DNA of 9,291 bases from Methanoregulaceae archaeon (lineage in GTDB: Archaea > Halobacteriota > Methanomicrobia > Methanomicrobiales > Methanospirillaceae). Made by a program: the position numbers and the translations under genes. This document shows positions 5,952 through 9,291 of the stretch, piece by piece (within the stretch, counting starts at the first letter, position 1; every line of letters starts with the position of its first letter). Location of the stretch: NCBI GenBank assembly GCA_028679275.1, contig JAJRBV010000137.1, positions 1-9,291 on the forward strand, given 5' to 3'. The notes under the pieces were generated by a model, which saw only the letters and a list, made by a program, of their open reading frames with translations, ran no database searches and was not told the origin of the DNA.

Positions 5952-7402
5952 GCGAAGATGCTGTTCTGCCTGCAAAGACCGGTATAGCGCCGCAGAAAGT
6001 CCTCGGGATCTTTGCCCTGGCACTGATCAACGTCGCTGCTGTACTCAGCATCAGGAATTTTCCCTCAATGGCAGAGTTCGGATGGTCCTGCATCGGGTGG
6101 TACATCATCGGGACGATCCTGTTCCTCATACCGCTCTCGCTTGCGGGCGCCGAGCTCGCAACAATGCTCTCTGACAGAGGGGGCGGGGTGTATGCCTGGT
6201 GCAAAGAGGCATTTGGTGAAAAAGGCGGGTTTGTTGCCATATTCTGCGAATGGTCCAACAACCTGGTCTGGTTTCCGACCGTTCTTGCATTCATCGCCTC
6301 GACACTCGCGTTTGCCCTCTCACCTGAACTCGCGAGCAACCCTGTCTACCTGTTTGTCGTGATGATGATCGCATTCTGGGGCACCACCGCCATTGCCTAT
6401 TTTGGGGAGAATCTTTCAGCCAAATTCCAGAATTACGGGGTAATCCTCGGCAGCATTATCCCCTCTGTTCTCATCATCGGACTTGGGGTGTACTGGATCC
6501 TGTCCGGCGCCCCCATCGTTCTTCCCCCGTTTTCACCCGGGGAGATCGTACCGGCTTTCAACCTGTCCACTCTGCCGTTCTTCGCTACCGTGATCCTGCT
6601 CTTTGCCGGTATGGAGATGGCGGGATTCCATGCACTCGAGACCCGGAATCCTGGCACTGATTACCCGAAAGCAATGGCCATATCGGCAATAATCATATTC
6701 GCATGCACCGTCATGGCAACGCTGGCCATCGCCTTTGTGATCCCGACAGATGAACTGAGCCTCGCAGCGGGGGTCATGCAGGCGATCCAGTATTTCTTCG
6801 AAGCGCTCAATATTCCCGGGGCCGTTGCCCCGATGGCCGTCCTGATCACAATCGGTGGAGTAGTGTCCCTTGCTGCCTGGCTCATCGGACCGGCAAAGGG
6901 CCTCGGAGTCGTTGCAGAGGAGGGCAATCTCCCACCGGTCTTCAACCGGACCAACAAGTATGGATCGCCGGTGGCGGTGCTCGTAATCCAGGCGCTCATC
7001 GGGACCCTCATCTCCCTGCTTTATGTGTTCCTCCCCTCAGTCAACCAGGCATACTGGATCCTTTCTGCAATGACAGTGGAACTGCTCTGCATCGTTTACC
7101 TGATTGTCTTTGCATCGCTCATCAGGCTCCGCTATACCAGACCCGATGCTCCGCGGCCCTTCAGGATCCCGGGCGGAATCCCTGGTATCTGGCTGATTGG
7201 CGGGATGGGAGCTGCTGGCGTGATCTTCTCGTTTATTGTCGGGCTGATGCCCACAGGAGATTTCACGAGCAGCCAGGCGATTGGTTATGTGACCGGCGTG
7301 TTGTTCGGAACGTTCCTGCTCGCAGTTCCCCCGCTGATCTTCCTGAAACTGAAGAAGCCTTCCTGGGTGGGGGGAAGAACGATCCAGGAGGGACCAAAAT
7401 GA
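5948..7402 (+). CDS. APC-family amino acid/amine antiporter (GadC-like)
   Basis: A 484-residue inner-membrane transporter with about 12 hydrophobic helices. The N-terminal block VLGIFALALINVAAVLSIRNFPSMAEFG and the GGGVYAWCKEAFGEKGGF loop are characteristic of the glutamate:GABA antiporter branch of the APC superfamily. Other family-like parts are GMEMAGFHALETRNPGTDYPKA (TM6-7 region) and the TM8 segment SLAAWLIGPAKGLGVVAEEG. The ATG at 5948 overlaps the decarboxylase TGA (ATGA) and has GAGGGA at 5937-5942. The upstream ATG at 5927 is less likely. The likely job is exchange of the external amino acid for its decarboxylation product, which with the neighbouring enzyme makes a proton-consuming cycle. 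The partner pair is inferred from context. The C-terminus is short (KLKKPSWVGG...EGPK), so the pH-gated C-plug of E. coli GadC seems absent. Arginine/agmatine AdiC belongs to a different APC branch, so the substrate is open. Confidence 0.9.
   Translation: MSEDAVLPAKTGIAPQKVLGIFALALINVAAVLSIRNFPSMAEFGWSCIGWYIIGTILFLIPLSLAGAELATMLSDRGGGVYAWCKEAFGEKGGFVAIFCEWSNNLVWFPTVLAFIASTLAFALSPELASNPVYLFVVMMIAFWGTTAIAYFGENLSAKFQNYGVILGSIIPSVLIIGLGVYWILSGAPIVLPPFSPGEIVPAFNLSTLPFFATVILLFAGMEMAGFHALETRNPGTDYPKAMAISAIIIFACTVMATLAIAFVIPTDELSLAAGVMQAIQYFFEALNIPGAVAPMAVLITIGGVVSLAAWLIGPAKGLGVVAEEGNLPPVFNRTNKYGSPVAVLVIQALIGTLISLLYVFLPSVNQAYWILSAMTVELLCIVYLIVFASLIRLRYTRPDAPRPFRIPGGIPGIWLIGGMGAAGVIFSFIVGLMPTGDFTSSQAIGYVTGVLFGTFLLAVPPLIFLKLKKPSWVGGRTIQEGPK
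7386..7392 (+). promoter_or_regulatory. Shine-Dalgarno inside the permease 3' end
   Basis: AGGAGGG ends six bases before ATG 7399, which itself overlaps the permease stop codon. It serves the 14-codon mini-ORF and not the membrane protein gene, which has its own GGGGAGG (7427-7433), also six bases before its ATG. Confidence 0.7.
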
Positions 7403-7443
7403 GGCTGACGAGATACAATCATCCCCGGGGAGGCTGGAAATGA
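7399..7443 (+). CDS. 14-aa mini-ORF coupled to both neighbours by ATGA overlaps
   Basis: The frame is ATG 7399 to TGA 7441-7443 and encodes MRLTRYNHPRGGWK, a basic peptide with three Arg, one Lys, one His and a Trp. The start overlaps the permease stop as ATGA (7399-7402), and the stop overlaps the start of the downstream membrane-protein gene as ATGA (7440-7443). A strong AGGAGGG lies six bases upstream. It therefore fills the gap between two genes exactly and would let ribosomes pass by termination-reinitiation across three cistrons. It may encode a functional micropeptide, or be only a translational bridge, or be the remnant of a decayed gene. Chance cannot be excluded because ATGA overlaps are common in this operon. 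No homologue is recognised. Confidence 0.45.
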   Translation: MRLTRYNHPRGGWK

Positions 7444-7889
7444 GCGATGAGGATACTGCTACCTGGATTGTTGTCATCATCCTGGTGATGATATTCCTCC
7501 TCCCGATTGGATGGATATTCCTTGCATATCCTGCAGAACCTCACTACGTGGTGACGGGCGAACCGGTCCGTGAAGCGGCCGGGGCCACCGGAATTACGGT
7601 GATCAGCGCCAGTAACAGTACCTGGCCTCTCGTGGGTGCAGAAGGGGGTATGATCTATATTCTCGGAGATGACGCCGGGAATACCCTGGCGGTCCAGACC
7701 CAGAGATTCGATTCGGCAGAGTCAAGGGATGCAGCCATTCTTACCATCAGCGCACAGACAATCGGAAAAGGAAAAACCGCAGGAACCCTTATTGTCATTG
7801 GAGATCAGGTCATCCATTTCGGCCCGGATCCGGGAGGAATCATCAGTCGTGTCGCGACTGAGCTGCGGGAAAAACGGGTTCCCCGGTAA
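7440..7889 (+). CDS. Membrane-anchored protein of unknown function (149 aa)
   Basis: A short acidic N-terminus (MSDEDTAT) precedes one strong hydrophobic helix at about residues 9-31 (WIVVIILVMIFLLPIGWIFL). There is no cleavage site or lipobox, so the protein is probably anchored with its domain of about 115 residues outside the cytoplasm. The domain alternates short strands (GITVISASN, GGMIYILGD, NTLAVQTQRF, GTLIVIGDQVIHFG) with two helix-like parts (SAESRDAAILTISAQ and GGIISRVATELREK), suggesting a compact alpha/beta fold. It has no cysteine. An Asn-Ser-Thr sequon suits archaeal surface N-glycosylation. I do not recognise the family. GGGGAGG (7427-7433) precedes the ATG, which overlaps the mini-ORF stop, so it is translationally coupled to the decarboxylase-antiporter unit and may be an accessory or sensor of it. 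That role is inference. Confidence 0.8.
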   Translation: MSDEDTATWIVVIILVMIFLLPIGWIFLAYPAEPHYVVTGEPVREAAGATGITVISASNSTWPLVGAEGGMIYILGDDAGNTLAVQTQRFDSAESRDAAILTISAQTIGKGKTAGTLIVIGDQVIHFGPDPGGIISRVATELREKRVPR

Positions 7890-7895
7890 GATTCC

Positions 7896-7918
7896 GAAGA
7901 ATTTCCTCTTCTTCTTTT
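7896..7918 (+). terminator. Hairpin plus T-run ending the operon
   Basis: GAAGAA (7896-7901) can pair with TTCTTC (7909-7914) around a 7-base loop, directly followed by TTTT (7915-7918), starting six bases after the stop codon. The stem is AT-rich and weak, but the pyrimidine-rich tract itself suits archaeal termination. Confidence 0.55.
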
Positions 7919-7999
7919 ATAACCATTCATGAAATGGGGGTCAGGGAAGAACGGTCCGGGCCTGTTCTCTTCCACCAGTGATCCTCCTGGCTGGTCACT
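7915..7999 (+). promoter_or_regulatory. Possible tgtA promoter and structured leader
   Basis: TTTTATAACC (7915-7924) could be a TATA box giving a start near 7945, overlapping the previous terminator. Two imperfect stem-loops then follow: GGAAGA (7945-7950) with TCTTCC (7968-7973), and AGTGA (7977-7981) with TCACT (7995-7999) extended by CC/GG across a bulge. They would lie in a tgtA leader of about 130 nt. The remainder up to 8072 shows nothing recognisable. No known riboswitch class is recognised. Confidence 0.3.
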
Positions 8000-8072
8000 C
8001 CGTATTCGTCCGGAGAGCCATACCTTATTACCTCCCCCCGACCCTAGCTAATGCAGAAATCCTGGACATATC

Positions 8073-9291
8073 ATGCCTGTCAGTTTCGAAGTCCTTGAAA
8101 AAGATATCGCCGGAAGGACCGGGCGGCTGAAGGCAGGGGATAAGACCGTACGTACCCCTCTCATCCTGCCTGTCATCAACCCGCACCTGCAGCCGGTCCT
8201 GCCCTCTGAGATGAAGGCGATGGGTGCGGAGGGGATCATCACAAACGCCTATATCTTCTCGCGAAGCAGCGAATACCGGGAGCACGCGCTCGCATCAGGC
8301 CTCCATGACCTTCTCGGATTTCATGGGTTGATCATGACCGATTCCGGGTCGTTCCAGCTCTCTGTCTATGGTGATGTGGAGATCACGAACCTCGAGACGC
8401 TGGAATTCCAGAAAGCAATCGGGAGCGATATCCATGTGCCCCTGGATATTCCGACTCCGCCTGATGCCGACCGGCACAGGGCCACCAAAGAGCTGGCTGT
8501 TACCATGGAGCGGTTACGCGAAGCAATAGAGGTATTCGGCCCTGATGCACCTCTCGCCGGTCCCATCCAGGGAGGAATGTTTGAGGATCTCCGGGAAAAG
8601 GCCGGAAGAGAAGCGGGGGAACTCGGATTCCTGTTCTGCCCAATCGGGGCAGTGGTTCCTCTCATGGAGTCGTACCGGTATACCGACCTCGTCAACGTTG
8701 TAACGGCTGCAAAAAAAGGCCTGCCCTCCTCTGCCTGTATCCATCTCTTTGGTGCCGGGCATCCAGCCATGTTCGCCCTTGCGGTTGCGATGGGATGCGA
8801 TGTCTTTGATTCGGCCGCGTATGCCCTCTATGCAAAGGACCGGCGCTACCTGACCCCCCAGGGGAGCTACCGGCTCGATGAGCTTGCCGAGCTGCCCTGT
8901 GCCTGCCGGGTCTGCAGGGACTATTCAGCACAGGAGATCCGGGAATCGGATGATGTAGTTCGCCTCCTCTCCCTTCATAATCTTGCGGTGAGCCTTGCGG
9001 AGATCAGCGGTGTCCGCCAGGCAATCACGGAAGGAACCCTCTGGGAGCTTGTCGATGACCGGTGCCGGTCCCATCCCCAGCTGCTCAGAGGATTTCGGGA
9101 ACTCCTGAAGTATGGCGAGAGGCTCGCCGGAGAGGACCGCATCTCAAAACGCCGTTTCTTTTACCGGGGAGATGAGAGTTGTCAGCGGACCGAGATCGTA
9201 ACCTACCAGGACCGGCTCTCCCGCCTGCCCGTTTCCGGCCGTGTACTGATAGCGATGGATGGTAGTATGCGGGAGGGATACGATACCTTCC
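8073..9291 (+). CDS. tgtA: Archaeosine tRNA-guanine transglycosylase (3' end outside window)
   Basis: Exchanges guanine 15 of archaeal tRNAs for preQ0, the first committed step of archaeosine formation. 406 complete codons are visible. Catalytic-domain features are [13 protein letters not shown] with Asp90, the [13 protein letters not shown] segment, and [11 protein letters not shown] with Asp246. These are equivalent by position to the general acid and nucleophile described for the Pyrococcus enzyme. The zinc site is [10 protein letters not shown] (Cys276, Cys278, Cys281) with His302 in SLHNLA. Residues beyond about 370 enter the archaeal C-terminal region; whether a PUA domain follows cannot be seen. 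ATG 8073 is the first in-frame start after a TAA at 8049, and the N-terminus [19 protein letters not shown] fits the family. The Shine-Dalgarno is weak. The gene is separate from the upstream operon. Confidence 0.95.
   Translation, partial: MPVSFEVLEKDIAGRTGRLKAGDKTVRTPLILPVINPHLQPVLPSEMKAMGAEGIITNAYIFSRSSEYREHALASGLHDLLGFHGLIMTDSGSFQLSVYGDVEITNLETLEFQKAIGSDIHVPLDIPTPPDADRHRATKELAVTMERLREAIEVFGPDAPLAGPIQGGMFEDLREKAGREAGELGFLFCPIGAVVPLMESYRYTDLVNVVTAAKKGLPSSACIHLFGAGHPAMFALAVAMGCDVFDSAAYALYAKDRRYLTPQGSYRLDELAELPCACRVCRDYSAQEIRESDDVVRLLSLHNLAVSLAEISGVRQAITEGTLWELVDDRCRSHPQLLRGFRELLKYGERLAGEDRISKRRFFYRGDESCQRTEIVTYQDRLSRLPVSGRVLIAMDGSMREGYDTF

Noticed and set aside
7929..8051. 40-codon frame between the operon and tgtA, in phase with tgtA
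   Set aside because: No Shine-Dalgarno, proline-rich composition typical of accidental frames, and it spans the two stem-loops. It ends at the TAA that precedes the tgtA start.

Overview
The window looks like a chromosomal stretch of a methanogenic archaeon, most likely of the Methanomicrobiales (Methanoregula or Methanosphaerula type). Supporting signs are an archaeal-type triosephosphate isomerase, an archaeosine tRNA-guanine transglycosylase, an AMMECR1 protein, an archaeal RNase P RNA, AT-rich TATA-type promoters in moderately GC-rich DNA, and strong GGAGG-type ribosome binding sites. The genus is an inference from recognition only.

Layout. Positions 1-761 hold the C-terminal part of a U32-family protein (truncated by the window), followed by tpiA (817-1485) on the same strand. 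tpiA converges on an XRE-HTH/CBS-domain regulator (2171-1611, minus), and two stem-loops lie between them. Upstream of the regulator, also on the minus strand, is the RNase P RNA gene (about 2580-2243). It diverges from the AMMECR1 gene (2616-3191), and the two promoters overlap.

The most interesting part is 3337-7918. It starts with a TATA box and an approximately 270-nt leader containing two short ORFs. Then comes a full-length PLP-dependent Orn/Lys/Arg-type decarboxylase (3633-5951), a 12-TM APC-family antiporter of the GadC-like group (5948-7402, ATGA overlap), a 14-codon mini-ORF (7399-7443) joined by ATGA overlaps to both neighbours, and an unrecognised membrane-anchored 149-residue protein (7440-7889). 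A hairpin plus T-run closes the unit. Decarboxylase plus amino-acid/amine antiporter is the known design of proton-consuming acid resistance in enteric bacteria. In a methanogen it would give either acid tolerance or polyamine export. The mini-ORF and the membrane protein are not part of any such system known to me and are the candidates for something new.

After a leader of about 180 bases with two imperfect stem-loops, tgtA begins at 8073 and runs off the window end. No tRNA, rRNA, CRISPR array, insertion sequence or phage gene was seen.
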